From assembly GCA_963575745.1 (NCBI GenBank), contig CAUYUJ010020545.1, positions 30,001 through 94,000 on the forward strand: a stretch of 64,000 nucleotides of DNA, in the 5' to 3' direction. The translations under genes and the position numbers were made by a program. Below, piece after piece: positions 9,690 through 21,167 of the stretch. Position 1 is the stretch's first letter, and the number at the start of each line of letters is the position of its first letter. The notes below the pieces were generated by a model. The model searched no databases, was not told where the DNA came from, and saw only the letters and a list, made by a program, of their open reading frames with translations. The stretch comes from Prorocentrum cordatum. Its lineage: Eukaryota; Sar; Dinophyceae; Prorocentrales; Prorocentraceae.

Positions 9690-11540
9690 CGTCTTTCCCG
9701 GAAAGGGCATGAGCCTACGGTTCCTTTTTTCTCGGAAAGTGCATGAGCCCAGGGTTCTCTTTTTCCCGGAAGGGACATTGGCCCAGGATTCTTGTTTAGA
9801 TATGGCTTCCCCCTGGCCTCGACTTGCGTAGGGCCAGCGCATTTGAATGGCTATAAATAATGAGGTCGCGCAGGGCCGGCAAATTCTAAAGTTGCGAATG
9901 TCCCGCGCGAAACGCTGTTTCTCGAGATTCCGATCGATAACATACGTTCTAAAGTACACATTGTCGTGTGTTGCTGATATCTCGAGCGACACGCTTGTTC
10001 TGCAGAATTTGTTGGAGATGTCTCGAGCGAAACGCATGATTTGTGTTATATGTTGCTCCTCTCCTGGGGGCCAGAATTCAGAGGATGTCGCAGGTGAAGT
10101 GCTTGTTTTCACGTGCCCAGGTCTTGAGGATGTCTCGAGCGAGACGCTTGGTTTCACGCGTCCTGGTTGCCCAGGCAGATGTCTAGCATGAGGATTTGTA
10201 GAGGATGGCTCGAGTGAGACGCTTGGTTTCACGTATCCACGTCGCCCAGGCGGATGTCTAGCATGAGGATGTGTTGAGAACGTCTCGAGCGAAACGTTGG
10301 TTTTCGCGCTCAGGTCGCCCAGGCGGATGTCTAACATGAAGATGTGTTGAGGCTGTCTCGAGCGAGACGCTTGTTTTCACGCGTCCAGGTCGCCCAGGTG
10401 GATTTCTAACATGAAGATGTGTTGCGGATGTCTCGAGCGAACTGTTTCTTCTCACGTGTCCAGGTCGCCCAGGCGGATGTCTAGCATGAGGTGAAGAAAA
10501 CGTCTCGAGCGAGACGCTTGGTTTCACGTATCCAGGTCGCCCAGGCGGATGTCTAGCATGAGGGTTTGGTCAGGATTTCTCGAGCGAACCGCTTGATTTC
10601 ACGCGAAACAGTTGCCCATGCAGATGTCTAGCATGAGGAGGTGATGAGAACGTCTCGAGCGAGACGCTTGGTGTTCACGTGCCCAGGTCGCCCAGGCGGA
10701 TGTCTAACATGAGGATGTGTTGAGGGTGTCTCGAGCGAGACGCTTAGTTATACGTGTCCAGGTCGCCCAGGTGGATGTCCGTGTGTTGAGGATGTCTCGA
10801 GCGAAACGCTTGTCGCGGTAGAGTGAATCGCATTCCAACCCCACCCGTCCGTGGGGCGTCCCCGTGCGCGCTGGCGCGTCCCCTCGCGCGTCTCTTGCGA
10901 CGTTCTGGCGTGACGTGCCTTGGCACGCCTCCTAGCACGCCACTCAGCGTGGCACGTTCCCTGGCCCGTCCTCTGTCGCGATTCCTGGCTCGTCCCCAGG
11001 CGTTTCCCCTGCCCGTTCCGTGGCGCGCCCCTTGCAACGTCCTTTGGCATGGCGTCCTCTGGCCGTCCCATGGCACGCGACTTGGCACGTCCCGTGGCAG
11101 GTCCCTGACACGTTCAGGGCACCTCCCCACAATGATACGTCCCCTGACACGCCCCCTGGCGCATCCCCTATTGCGCCCCTAGTACATCCTGTGGCGCGTA
11201 CGTGAGCCTGTGCCCCGTGTCGTGTCGCGTTCCTTGTCGGAGCTGAGTCGGATTTTGAGGTCGAGTTGATTGAACGTCCCGCACGTTTCCACTTCAACTA
11301 GCGCTGGGGCAGCTACCATGTGCTCAGGCAGCTCGGGCTTAAGATCCAGACAAGTGCGGTCACGACACGGATGCAAAGGAGGACTCGATCCACAACGCTA
11401 TGGAGCACAATCGCGGCATGGCACATCGCAATTCAGCACGGCGCAGCACAGCACCGCCCTGGGCACGGTACATCCAGATCGATACACTCAGCACTGCAAT
11501 TGCCCGTCTAGGTTCTTTTCTGGGTTCGTGCGTCGTTCGT
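9690..11540 (+). mobile_element. E1 modular repeat, copy 2, ending at the propeller gene
   Basis: Leader (about 9690-9900), roughly 12 R1 units (9895-10810), R2 CACGTCC-like units (10855-11220), then the palindromic tail. CGGATTTTGAGGTCGAG (11249-11265) pairs with GCTCGGGCTTAAGATCC (11331-11347). The tail ends at GGGTTCGTGCGTCGTTCG (11523-11540). The start codon of the next gene lies only 23 bases further on, so this element forms its immediate upstream region. Confidence 0.75.
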
Positions 11541-11562
11541 GTTGCACAGGCCAGGGTCCCCA

Positions 11563-13882
11563 ATGGCCGCTCGCGCAGTCTGGGCCGTGGCGCAGCAGGT
11601 GTCGCTGGCGGGGGCGATCGCCGTGGCCCTCGACCGGGAGGCGGGGGCCGGGCACGGAGGGGGGCAGGGCAGATCGGCCGCCCGCCTCGGCGTGATGAGC
11701 CGGTCCGGGGTCACGCGGTACAGCGCCCTGCAGATTGGGAGGGCCCGCAGCACCGAGGGGGCCTTCTGGCCAGACTCCAGCAGCCGCGGCAACTCGCTCT
11801 ACGCCGGCGCGGCGGACCTCACGGACAACGTCTCGTGGGGGTGGCACCACCCGAACGGGGTCTACAGCACCATCCCGGTCGGAGCGCCTCTCATCGACAG
11901 CGAGCTGAACATTTACGTCGGGTCGGACGACGCCATCCGGAAGTTCGACGTGTCCGGGGAGTTGCTCTGGAGCTACGCCCCCCGCGGCCAGCTCGCCGCC
12001 GCCCCGTCCATCGCCATCAGCTCGGCGTCTAGGCGCATGGCGGTGGCCCCCACCGAGGTCTCCGCCGAGGAGGAGGCGGCCCTCCGGCCAGACTGGGCGC
12101 AACAGGGGGACGACCCCAAGGTCCCGTACGAGACCTTCTTCGCCCAGGTCAAGGTCGGCGACCGCCTTAAGGTGCGCCCGGGCAAGGCGTTTGTCGGGGA
12201 TGGCGGCAAGGACCTCTACAGGGACGGCGACCAGGGCAGGATCGTCAAAGTCCTAAGGCAGGGAGGCGACGGCGAGCGGGTGGTCATCCAGTGGCCGCGC
12301 ACCGGCCACGAGAGCGTCGCGAGCCTCGCCTCCCTGGGCAAGAGGTTCGTACGCGTCGCCAGCGAGGTCAGTGTGGCCACCCTGCCGCCCATGCTCGTCG
12401 GGAGCACCACCTCTGGCTACGTGTTCGCGGTCGGGCTCAGCGACGGGGAAGAGATCTGGGCGACCCAGGCCTCCGAGCAGATCGCGGGCGTCAAGGGGGC
12501 CGTTGGCGCCAAGGACGGGGTGGTCGTGGTCGCGACCAACCGCTGCACGGACCGTTACTGCTATAGGTACCGCAACCAGACGAACCCACTCACGCCGAGC
12601 AACTCCATCGTGAGGGGCCTCAGCGCAGCGGACGGCAGCGCCCTCTGGTCCTACAGGACGCGGTCGCCCGTGTGGAACATGGTGCCGCAGTGGGGCCCCA
12701 ACGACACCGTCATGTTCCAGGACTTCGAGGCCAACGCGTACTGCCTCAACTTCAAGACCGGCGCGCTGGTGTGGAAGTTCCGCGCCTCCAAGGGCATGGG
12801 CACCTACACGAACGCGGCCGCCGTGTACGACGCAGCGTCCGAGCGGTTCTTCTCCATGGGCGCCAAGGAGTACGAGCACAAGTATTGCAATCCGTACCCC
12901 GCGCCAGGTGTCCTGCCCCACTGCAACACGTGGCCCGGCTCCGCAGGCATGATTTACGGCCTCAACGCGACTTCGGGCAGGAAGCTGTGGGAGTTGGAGA
13001 CCCGCGAGCCGCCGGCGAGCGGCGCCGTCGGCTTGCTGAACAGCCCCCCGGGCCACACCAGGTTGGTGGTCACGCTGGGCTACAACTGCAGGTACAACTC
13101 CCCCTCCGGCATCCTGTCCGTCGACCCGCACAATGGCCACCTCCGGTGGGAGAGGGAGGGCCCGACGCTGTGGTCCGGCATGTGCGCGGGGGACAAGGAA
13201 GGCGGCGACATCCGCAGGGCGATGGGCGGCCGCGCCGCGTGCGTGCCGAACTCCTGGTCCAGCCCAGTCATCGACTCCAACGGGGACCTCTACGTCGGCA
13301 ACCAGGTGGAGGGTTCCTCTGAAGGGCTTAGGCGACCCGTGGTCCTCCTCCTCCTCCTCCCTCCTCCTCCCTCCTCCCTCCTCCTCCTCCTCCTCCTCCT
13401 CCTCCTCCTCCTCCTTCTCCCTCCTCCTCCTCCTCCTCCTCCTCCTCCTCCTCCTCCCTCCTCCTCCTCTCCCTCGTCCTTCTCCCCCTCCTCCTCCTAC
13501 TCCTCCTCCTCCTTCTCCTCTTCCTCTTCCTCTTCTTCTTCCTCCTCCTCCTCCTCCTCAACCTCCTCCATCTCCTCCTCCCCCTTCTCATGCTCCGCCT
13601 CCTCCTCCTCCGCCTCCTCCTTATCCTCCTCCTACTCCTCTCGGGTCGCCTACGGCCCTGGGGGAAACCGTGCACAACCAGGTGGGGGTGCTGCAGAAGT
13701 GGGGGTCTCCCACGGGGCGGACCCTCGACGTCCAGCTGCTCTCAACCCTGACCACGGGGGTGGCGTTCCAGGACTCGGCAATCGCGGTCGGGCCCGGCAT
13801 CATGGCGGTGTCGACGTGCACCTCCCTCATCGTCATGCGGACTTCAGAGGGGGACAACTTCACGCTTCCGCTCGAGTACTGA
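11563..13882 (+). CDS. PQQ-repeat beta-propeller protein (quinoprotein-dehydrogenase-like fold), two exons
   Basis: Exons are 11563-13305 and 13682-13882, giving about 647 residues. The N-terminus (MAARAVWAVAQQVSLAGAIA) is hydrophobic and could be a signal peptide. Propeller blades of the type NIYVGSDDAIRKFDVSGELLW, YVFAVGLSDGEEIWA, AYCLNFKTGALVWKF, IYGLNATSGRKLWEL and DSNGDLYVGNQ show the G..xALD..tG...W signature of PQQ repeats. Between blades 1 and 2 (residues about 190-255) lies an SH3/KOW-like insert (VKVGDRLKVRPG..YRDGDQGRIVKV). I see no enzyme-specific active-site signature, so a dehydrogenase activity should not be assumed; a binding or scaffold role is equally possible. ATG 11563 (CCCCAATGG) was preferred over 11539 because AG at 11548-11549 (TTGCACAG) would suit trans-splicing of the leader. 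The stop is TGA at 13880-13882. Confidence 0.85.
13306..13681 (+). other. 376-nt GT-AG intron with direct and inverted repeats around a TCC microsatellite
   Basis: A 10-bp direct repeat AACCAGGTGG spans both splice sites (13300-13309 and 13676-13685). Inside, AGGGCTTAGGCGACCCG (13323-13339) is nearly the reverse complement of CGGGTCGCCTACGGCCCT (13642-13659). The space between is TCC/CTT microsatellite (13340-13640). Splicing CAG|GTG to CAG|GTG keeps frame and continues the last propeller blade (YVGNQ then VGVLQKWG). Confidence 0.85.
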
Positions 13883-15149
13883 GCCTGCGAGGCGAGAGCA
13901 GGCGGAGGGGAGGAGGAGGTAATGAAGGAGAGAAGAATGAAGAGAAGGAGGAGGGGGGTCGTCAACTGATGTTGTAGACGCCCATCTTCGTGCAGCATTG
14001 CTTTCCTACCTCTCTTCATCCTGCTGATGCGTGAGCAGGAGTCATCAGGGCCCTTACTACGCCGAGTTGGCCCAGGCTTTCATTTCAGGCCTGGCAGCCA
14101 ATCTCCAGGACAGCCTCGCGCAGCGATCAACATCGCGAGGCACGGGAGGGCCCTGTGATCCCCAACCATTTGCATTGTGTCATTCCTTTTCATGTTGAGT
14201 TTGTCTTCATGAAGACAGTCGCCATCTGTACTTTTTGGGGCCGCGTGCGCATACAGCGAGCGGCACGTCGGACGTCCGTGCTGATAGGACGGCACCCGGG
14301 CCGCCGCTTCACCTTTTTGTCCGTCTTTCTTTCGTGTTTTGTCTGCGCTTCAGTCCCACACTCACTGTGGCCGCCACGGAATTGCGTTTCGCGCGTGCCC
14401 ACTCCAAAAATGTGCCCCCCCTTTCGGATCCTCGTTACCTAACGCGGTCCGCAGACCCCCGCTTTCCTTCGTGAGAAGAGGGTGCGGAGAGTCTTCGCAC
14501 AACCCCAGCTACATAACGACGTCCGGAGATCCTTGGAGTCGATGTTTTCTGATAATACATGGAGAAGATAGCGTTTGGCGTGCCCGCTCGAGGATGGCGC
14601 GTCCTGCGCGCAGGAATTTCGAGGATGTCTCGAACACCGCGCTTGTCTTGCAGAAGGACTGTCCCCAGAAGGGCAGAGGCCCAGGGTTCTCTTTTGGTAG
14701 GTCAGCCTGTCCCCAGGTCCCACGTACGACGAGGGCCGCCCCTCCCATCAAAACAGGAGGCGCGTAGACGACGCATGGGAGCAGACATGGGTACGAGACC
14801 AATGGATTTACGCACTTGTTGCGTTGATTATTATGTTAGGGGGAAACAAGCCTACCTCGCTTTTGACCACCCTCGCCCAAGAGATACCAAGCGATGCCAA
14901 ACTACGGCCTGTACTTGTCAGGCCGCTTGACGAGAAGGCACGTGGTATGACTTGGTTTTTCCTGGAAGCGAAAGCGGGGTAGGTAGTTCACGCTCTGATG
15001 TGTGCATTTTGAATTTGATTATGCATCGTCTCCGCTAGATCTGCACAGTGCCTTGTTGTACGCATGCATCGCTGGCAACAAAACCATGTCATAGACATAC
15101 CGTCGTCGAAGAGGGCCAGCTGATTGAACTCTGAGGATGCCCCTGCGCG
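13883..15149. other. Downstream region of the propeller gene; no gene recognised
   Basis: Probable 3' untranslated sequence (a purine-rich stretch at 13890-13970), then unique sequence. A fragment of the E1 leader (CCCAGAAGGGCAGAGGCCCAGGGTTCTC) lies at about 14664-14695, and a GAGGATGTCTCGAAC fragment precedes it at about 14620. No exon was identified. Confidence 0.4.
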
Positions 15150-16100
15150 AGACGCTGGCTTTTCCCGGAGAGGGCGTCGGCCCAGGGTTCTCTTTTAGCT
15201 GTTCACCCCCGGACTCGACTTGAGACGGGCCCGCGAAATTCTGCTGCGATCAATAACGAGGTCGCGTGGGGCCGGCGAATTGAAAGTTTGAGGATATCCC
15301 GAGCGAACGCTGGTTTTTGAAATTCCGACGGGTAGACCACAGGGTAGAGTAAGCATTCCCGTGTGTTGCGGACGTCTCGAGCGAAATACTTGTTTTGCAT
15401 AATGTGTTGAGGATGTCTCGAGCGAAACGCTTCTTTGGGAGACTTCCAAGAACCTGGACGCCCAAGGATGCCCCAGGGGGCCCTGGAAGTGCGGACGCAG
15501 CGTAATTTTCGAGGGGTCGTGTGGCCCTGGGATTGTGGACGCAGCTTATTACCAGGGATCGCGGCCCAAGAAAAGCGGACGCAGCGTACTTTACAATGGA
15601 TCGTGCCCTGGGAGCGTGGACGCAGCGTAATTTATTGGGGATCGTGGCCCAGGGAGAGCGGACGCAGCGTAATTTATCATGGATCGTGGCCTTAGGAGCG
15701 CAGACGCATTGTAATTTAAGATGGGTCCTGGCCCTGGGTCAGGGACGTCCCGCGACATGTTCCCTGACGCGTTCCCTGGCACGTTCCCTGGCGCGTCGCC
15801 TGGCGCGTTCCCTGTCACGTTCCGTGTCGCGTCCCCTGTTCAGTCCCCCTGGTATTTCGCGCGGCGCGTCCCTTGGCACGTCCCGTGACACGTCCAGTGG
15901 CACGTTCCGTAGCGCGTCCCCTTGGCACGTCCCGCTGTGCGTCCCCATGGCACGTCCCCTGGCACGTCCCTTGGCGCGTCCCTTGGGACGTTCCGCGGCG
16001 CGTCCCCCTGGCATGTCCCCCTGTCAATTAGCTCTGGGGCAGCTACTATGTGCTAAGGCAGCTCGAGCTTGAGATTTAGATCAGTTCGGTCAGGACTCGG
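15150..16100 (+). mobile_element. E1 modular repeat, copy 3 (truncated tail)
   Basis: Leader at about 15155-15290, two to three R1 units (15290-15445), an unrelated 42-bp array, R2 CACGTCC units (15745-16015), and the first 85 bases of the tail. The tail breaks off at TCAGGACTCGG (about 16100), where a GGCCGTCTTGG array takes over. Confidence 0.7.
15480..15735. repeat. 42-bp tandem repeat, about six copies
   Basis: GCGGACGCAGCGTAATTTA-type units with GGATCGTGGCCCAGGGAG between them, spaced about 42 bases apart. Confidence 0.8.
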
Positions 16101-16215
16101 GCCGTCTTGGGAGCCTCCTGTGCTGTCTTGGGGCCCTCTTGGCTGTCTTGGGCCATCTTGAGCCGTTGTGCTACCGTCTTGGTTGTCGTGGATGTCGTCT
16201 TGGAGGCCATCTTGG
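16100..16215. repeat. R6 short repeat (GGCCGTCTTGG type)
   Basis: Consecutive imperfect copies of an 11-12 base motif, GGCCGTCTTGGG or GGCCATCTTGAG. The same motif forms larger arrays near 48.2-48.8 kb (opposite strand) and 49.5-50.3 kb. Confidence 0.75.
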
Positions 16216-16433
16216 CCGCCTGGAGGCCGAAAAGTCCGCCAGAAAATTACCCTGCGACGTACCCAACCCACGTGCATCAAGTGGCAAGAGGAGTAGGCCA
16301 ACATTAGCAGGAACAACGATAGTGTAGGCGATGTGAATTGCTGTGCAGACTACATGGGATTCGCACGCATTGCACGGCTCACAGGACGACGATCGAAAGA
16401 ACGAAGATTAAAGCCCCAGGCTCGCGTATGACG

Positions 16434-17825
16434 TCACTCCGCTGGGCCACCCAGCAGCCCTCGAAAGTGGTGACAGTTTCGCAGATCGCAGCCCCCCAAG
16501 GATGGCGAGATCTAATCTGAATCCGAATATGTCCCCACTCCGCTGGGCCCTCCAGCAGCCCTCGAAAGTGGCGACAGTTTCGCAGATCGCAGCCCTTCGG
16601 GGATGGCGAAGTCGAGCCTGAGTCTGCGTAGGACCCACTCCGCTGGCCCCCCAGCAGCCATCGAAAGTGGCGACGGTTTCGCAACTCGCAGTCCCCCAGG
16701 AATGGCGAGGTCGAATCTGAGTACCCCACTCCGCTGCCCCCCCCCCCAGCAGCCCTCGAAACTGGCGACAATTTCGCAAATCGCAGCCCCCCCCCCAGCG
16801 ATGGCGAGGTCTAATCGGAGTCCCCGTGGGGGCTCACTCCGCTGGTCACCCCAGCAGCCCTCGAAAGTGGCGACAATTTCGCAGATCGCAGCCCCCCAGA
16901 GATGGCGAGGTCTAATCTGAGTCCCCGTGGGGCCTCACTCCGCTGGGCCCCCCAGCAGCCCTCGAAAGTGGCGACGGTTTCACATCACAGATCGCAGCCC
17001 CCCACGTATGGCGAGATCTAATATGAGTCCTTGTGGTGCCTCACTCCGCTGGGCCCCCCAGCAGCCCTCGAAAGTGGCGACAGTTTCACAGATCGCAGCC
17101 CCCCCAGGGATGGCGAGGTCTAATCGGAGTCCCCGTCCCCGTGGTGCCTCACTCCGCTGGACCCACCAGCAGTCGTCGAAAGTGGCGGCAGTTTCACAGA
17201 TCGCAGCCCCCACAGATGGCGAGGTCTAATCTGAATCCCCGTGGTGCCTCACTCCGCTGGACCCACCAGCAGCCCTCGAAAGTGGCGACAGCTTCACAGA
17301 TCGCAGCCCCCCAGAGATGGCGAGGTCTAATCTGAGTCCGCGTGGTGCCTCACTCCGCTGGGCCCCCCAGCAGCCCTCGAAAGTGGCGACGGTTTCACAG
17401 ATCGCAGCCACCCCCAGAGATGGCGAGGTCTAATCTGAGTCCCCGTGGTGCCTCACTCCGCTGGACCCACCAGCAGCCCTCGAAAGTGGCGACAGTTTCA
17501 GAGATCGCAGCCCCCACAGAGATGGCGAGGTCTAATCTGAATCCCCGTGGTGCCTCACTCCGCTGGACCCACCAGCAGCCCTCGAAAGTGGCGACAGTTT
17601 CAGAGATCGCAGCCCCCCACAGATGGCGAGGTCTAATCTGAATCCCCGTGGTGCCTCACTCCGCTGGACCCACCAGCAGACCTCGAAAGTGGCGACAGTT
17701 TCACAGATCGCAGCCCCCCAGCGATGGCGAGGTCTAATCTGAGTCCCCGTAAGACGTCACTCCGCTGAACCCCACAGCAGCCCTCGAAAGTGGCGACAGT
17801 TTCACAGATCGCAGCCCCCCAGGGA
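16434..17825. repeat. 103-bp tandem array, about 14 copies
   Basis: Each unit reads CACTCCGCTGGGCCCCCCAG, CAGCCCTCGAAAGTGGCGAC, AGTTTCACAGATCGCAGCCC, CCCAGAGATGGCGAGGTCTA, ATCTGAGTCCCCGTGGTGCC in order, with unit lengths of 98-107 owing mainly to C-run changes. It is well conserved and so probably recently amplified. Confidence 0.92.
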
Positions 17826-18159
17826 TGCAAGAGAAAAGAAGAGGAGGAGGAGAACGGAGGAGAGGAGGAGGACGGGAAGGAGGAGAAGGGAAGACGCGAC
17901 CGCAGTGCTCTATTCAAAACGAGTGCCCAACGCAGGAGGGTTGGGAATCATTTCAGAAGGGGCGTTGTTTTAAGGGTGCGTGCACCGAGGGGGGGCCCTT
18001 TAAAATTTGATTGCGGAAGCTCTTAGACAACAGACGAGCATTCTAACACGCCCGCTCCGTGCAGGCACGGTGGCGAATTTGACAGGGATGAGGAAGGGGG
18101 GGTCGATACTGGGATTGCTTGGGATGGCATGGTTTCATCAATGGAAAAGGAGCGATTCG
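17826..18159. other. GA-rich segment and unassigned sequence
   Basis: GGA-type purine tract at about 17830-17890, then a sequence similar to the constant 'CTCTTCAAAACGAGGACCCAAC' border of the E2/R3 elements (17908-17935). No gene is seen. Confidence 0.4.
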
Positions 18160-18316
18160 GTTGCACGTGAGCGTGACCCTTCGCCGGAGTGGATTTTGTT
18201 GCGGGCCCACCGGGGCCCCCCAGCATTGGCTTGCGTGCTTGAGTCTGACCCGCACCGCGGCCTCCGAAAACCGCGCACCAATGGTCACTCCTGCACGGGG
18301 TCACTCTTGCGCGTAG
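18160..18316 (+). mobile_element. Intergenic copy of the Mpv17-gene intron (introner copy)
   Basis: This begins GTTGCACGTGAGCG and ends CTCTTGCGCGTAG. It shares with the intron at 34006-34349 the blocks GTTGC.CGT, GAGTGG.TTTTG.TGCGGGCCC, CCCCAGCA.T.GCTTG and CGCGCACCAA.GGTCACTC, in the same order. The intron is longer because a foldback element interrupts it after GGGCCC. GT and TAG ends are preserved here although no exons flank it. Confidence 0.7.
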
Positions 18317-18394
18317 GCGAGCGATGCGGCACAACCACACGTACTCCGTAATGCGAAAGGGCGAGCGGATAACCCCAGCCTAGAGGGAGGCGTC

Positions 18395-19732
18395 TGTGTT
18401 TTTTCCCGGAAAGGGCGTAGGCCCAAGGTTCTCTTTTAGCTGTTTACCCCCGGGTCTGACGGGAAGAGGGCCGGAGGATTTCTTTTACGATAAATAACGA
18501 GTGGGAAGAGGGCCTGCGAATTAAAATTTGAGGATGTCCTTAGCGAAACGCTTGTTTTCCAGAATTTGTTGAGGAGGTCTCGAGCGAAACGCTTGTTTTG
18601 TGTGATAGATTGTTCTCTCCTGGGGACCAGAATTTAGAGGATCTCTCAAGTGAAATGCTTGGTTTCACGTGCCCAGGTCTTGAGGATGCCTCGAGCGAGA
18701 CGCTTGGTTTCACGCCTCCAGGTTGCCCAGGCAGAGGTCTAGCGCCAGGATTTGTTGAGGATGTCTCGAGCGAGACGCTTGGTTTCACGCGTCCTCGTCG
18801 CCCAGGCGGATGTCTAGCATGAGGAGGTATTGAGGAAGTCTCGATCGAGATGCTTGTTTGCACGTGTCCAGGTTGCCCAGGCGGATGTCTAGCATGAGGA
18901 TGTGTTGAGAATGTCTCGAGAGATACGCTTATTTTCACGTGTCCAGGTCGCCCAGGCGGATGTCTAACATGAAGATGTGTTGAGGATGTCTCGAGCGAGA
19001 CGTTTGCTTTCACGTGTACAGGTCGCCAAGGCGGATGTCTAGAATGAGGAGGTGTTGAAAACGTCTCGAGCGAAACGCTTGTTTTCACGTGCCCAGGTCA
19101 CCCAGGCGGACGTCTCACATGAAGATGTGTTGAGGATGTCTCGAGCGAACTACTTGTTTTCACGTGTCCAGTTCGCCCAGGCGGATGTCTAGCATGAGAA
19201 TGTGTTGAGGATGTGTTGAGCGAAACGTTTGTTTTCACGTGTCCAGGTCGCTCAGGCGGATGTCTAGAATGAGGATTTTGACAGGATGTCTCGAGCGAAA
19301 CGCTTGTCCCCAGCACGTTCCGTAGCGCGTCCCCTTGGCACGTCCTACGGTGCGACCCCATGGCAGGTCCCCTGGCACATCGCCTGGTGCGTCCCTTGGG
19401 ACGTTTCGCGGCGCGTCCTCCTGTCATGTCCCCCTGTCAATTAGCTCTGGGGCAGCTTCTATGTGTTCAGGCAGCTCGAGCTTAAGATCCAGATCAGTTC
19501 GGTCAGGACTCGGATGCAAAGGAAGACCCGATCCACGACGCTATAGAGCACAACAGCGGCATGGCACATCGCAATTCAGCACGGTGCAGCACAGCACAGT
19601 CCTCGGCACGGTACATCAAGATCGATACAATCAGCATTGCATTTGCCCGTCACCCAATCAGGTGTCTTTGAAAACGTTGCCACGCGTTACATTTCTATTC
19701 CTTTCCGGGTTCGTGGGTTGATCATGTTTTAG
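18395..19732 (+). mobile_element. E1 modular repeat, copy 4
   Basis: Leader (18395-18540), ten or so R1 units (18540-19310), a short R2 stretch (19315-19430) and a full tail (19437-19732) ending GGGTTCGTGGGTTGATCATG. Confidence 0.8.
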
Positions 19733-19734
19733 GA

Positions 19735-20305
19735 GGAGGAGTCGTGCTCGAGCAAACGTCCTACCCACCCACACGCACCTGTTCGCAATACTCAACATGC
19801 TGTGAGTGCAGTTACTTGCCGTAACTTGTGAGCACACCCCAGCAGGTGCGAAGACGCGCGGGTCCTTCATGAACTGGGCGGGCGAGTGACGATGATGCCG
19901 GGGGGGAACATGAACCACTTCACATCGAGACGAAGTTTGTGTTTACACGTGTTTCAAGAGATCTCTGCCGACTTGCGTTAAGCCAAAGATAGTGGCATGC
20001 GCGTGTGCATGTGGCCCGCATGGTGTTATCTGACAGGGATGACAGGGCATGCTTGTGCTCTCACACGTTTGGCAGTTGCGCGCGCGCTGGAAGTACTCAG
20101 CATGGGCATACATATCTGTATGTATGCATGCGTGGCTACTGAAGCCTCTGCACATGTGCGCGTGCTACAGGTCTTGCAGTGGCCCGGCAATGCTTCCGAG
20201 GTGTGCGCGCGGGGAGGCGCGCGCACGGGCGTGTGTTCCGGCATATGAACTATTGGTCTTGGATTCGCACGACACGCGCCTGCCATACCAACGCGTGGAT
20301 GACGG
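19735..20305. other. No gene recognised
   Basis: Unique, mixed-complexity sequence with small unrelated frames. I could not assign anything. Confidence 0.35.
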
Positions 20306-20307
20306 GG

Positions 20308-20595
20308 GGGGGGGGGGGGCAGTCGATGCCAGCCTGACTGGGGTGGTACCTCAAATCCCTTCTTCATCGACCCCCCCCCGAAGCAACGGGACCCCCCTCC
20401 AAATGCGACCTAAGATTCCGGACCCCCCTCTTCGACGGCTTGCCTCTTTAATCCAGACCCCCTAAGCTCCGATCCAAAGAAAGCGCCCTAATAAACCGAA
20501 CCACCACAGTTGCAAGAAAAGGCGCCCGAAAAAACCGGACGAAGGGGGGGCAGTCGATGCCAGCCTGACTGGGGTGGTGCGATTTCTTGTCGGAG
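20308..20595. repeat. Duplicated poly-G plus GCAGTCGATGCCAGCCTGAC motif
   Basis: The poly-G run followed by GCAGTCGATGCCAGCCTGAC and TGGGGTGGT occurs at 20308-20347 and again at 20545-20579, with C-rich sequence between. Confidence 0.7.
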
Positions 20596-20809
20596 TAACG
20601 ATCGTGCAACACGGGCATGTAAAAAAAAACATGCGCGGAGGGTTCTAAACAAGATCAGTTTCGACGTGACAGTGCAGCTGAATCTGTTGTAGGAGAAGAC
20701 CTCTTGCCATATATGTGGTGCGACCGATGTTGCAAAACACTCATCGGATTCGGAATGGTAACAAGGCGAGTCGTCGTACTAACTCTTGATCTTCTTGAAC
20801 ATCCTGTCT

Positions 20810-20955
20810 CTCGGAGGCCCCCTGGGAGGCTCTGGCCACCGCGGGCCATCCTGAAGCCGTCATGGGACATCTCTGGGCCAGAAGGGGCCACCGTGCACAG
20901 TCTTGGAGGCCGTCTTGGGCTGTCCGAGGCCATCCCGAGCCATCTGGCGGCAATA
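20810..20955. repeat. Degenerate R6-type repeat
   Basis: GGCCATCCTGAAGCC, GGCCGTCTTGGGCTG and related motifs show a decayed version of the GGCCGTCTTGG array. Confidence 0.5.
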
Positions 20956-21069
20956 TCCAAGGGCGCTCTCGAGGGTGCGAAGTTATTCGCGCTTCGCGGT
21001 TCGGCTTCGATTCCTCCTCATCCTCCTCTTCTCCCCTGGGAGGCGGCGCGAGAGCGCGAAGTTATTTGC

Positions 21070-21102
21070 ACTTCGCGCTTCGCGCAGCGCGAAGCGCGAA
21101 GT
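21070..21102. repeat. 33-bp near-perfect palindrome
   Basis: ACTTCGCGCTTCGCGC (21070-21085), one spacer base, then its exact reverse complement (21087-21102). Related GCGAAG/CTTCGC motifs lie at 20978-21005. DNA or RNA of this region could form a 16-bp hairpin. Confidence 0.9.
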
Positions 21103-21167
21103 TGGGAGCCATTGGTATCCGGCCCCTCTGCCAGCCCGCGGCCCCCCGTTCAGGGCCTGCGGCAAAC

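Noticed and set aside
16434-17825. CRISPR-like array
   Set aside because: The repeats are contiguous 103-bp units without spacers, in a eukaryotic genome.
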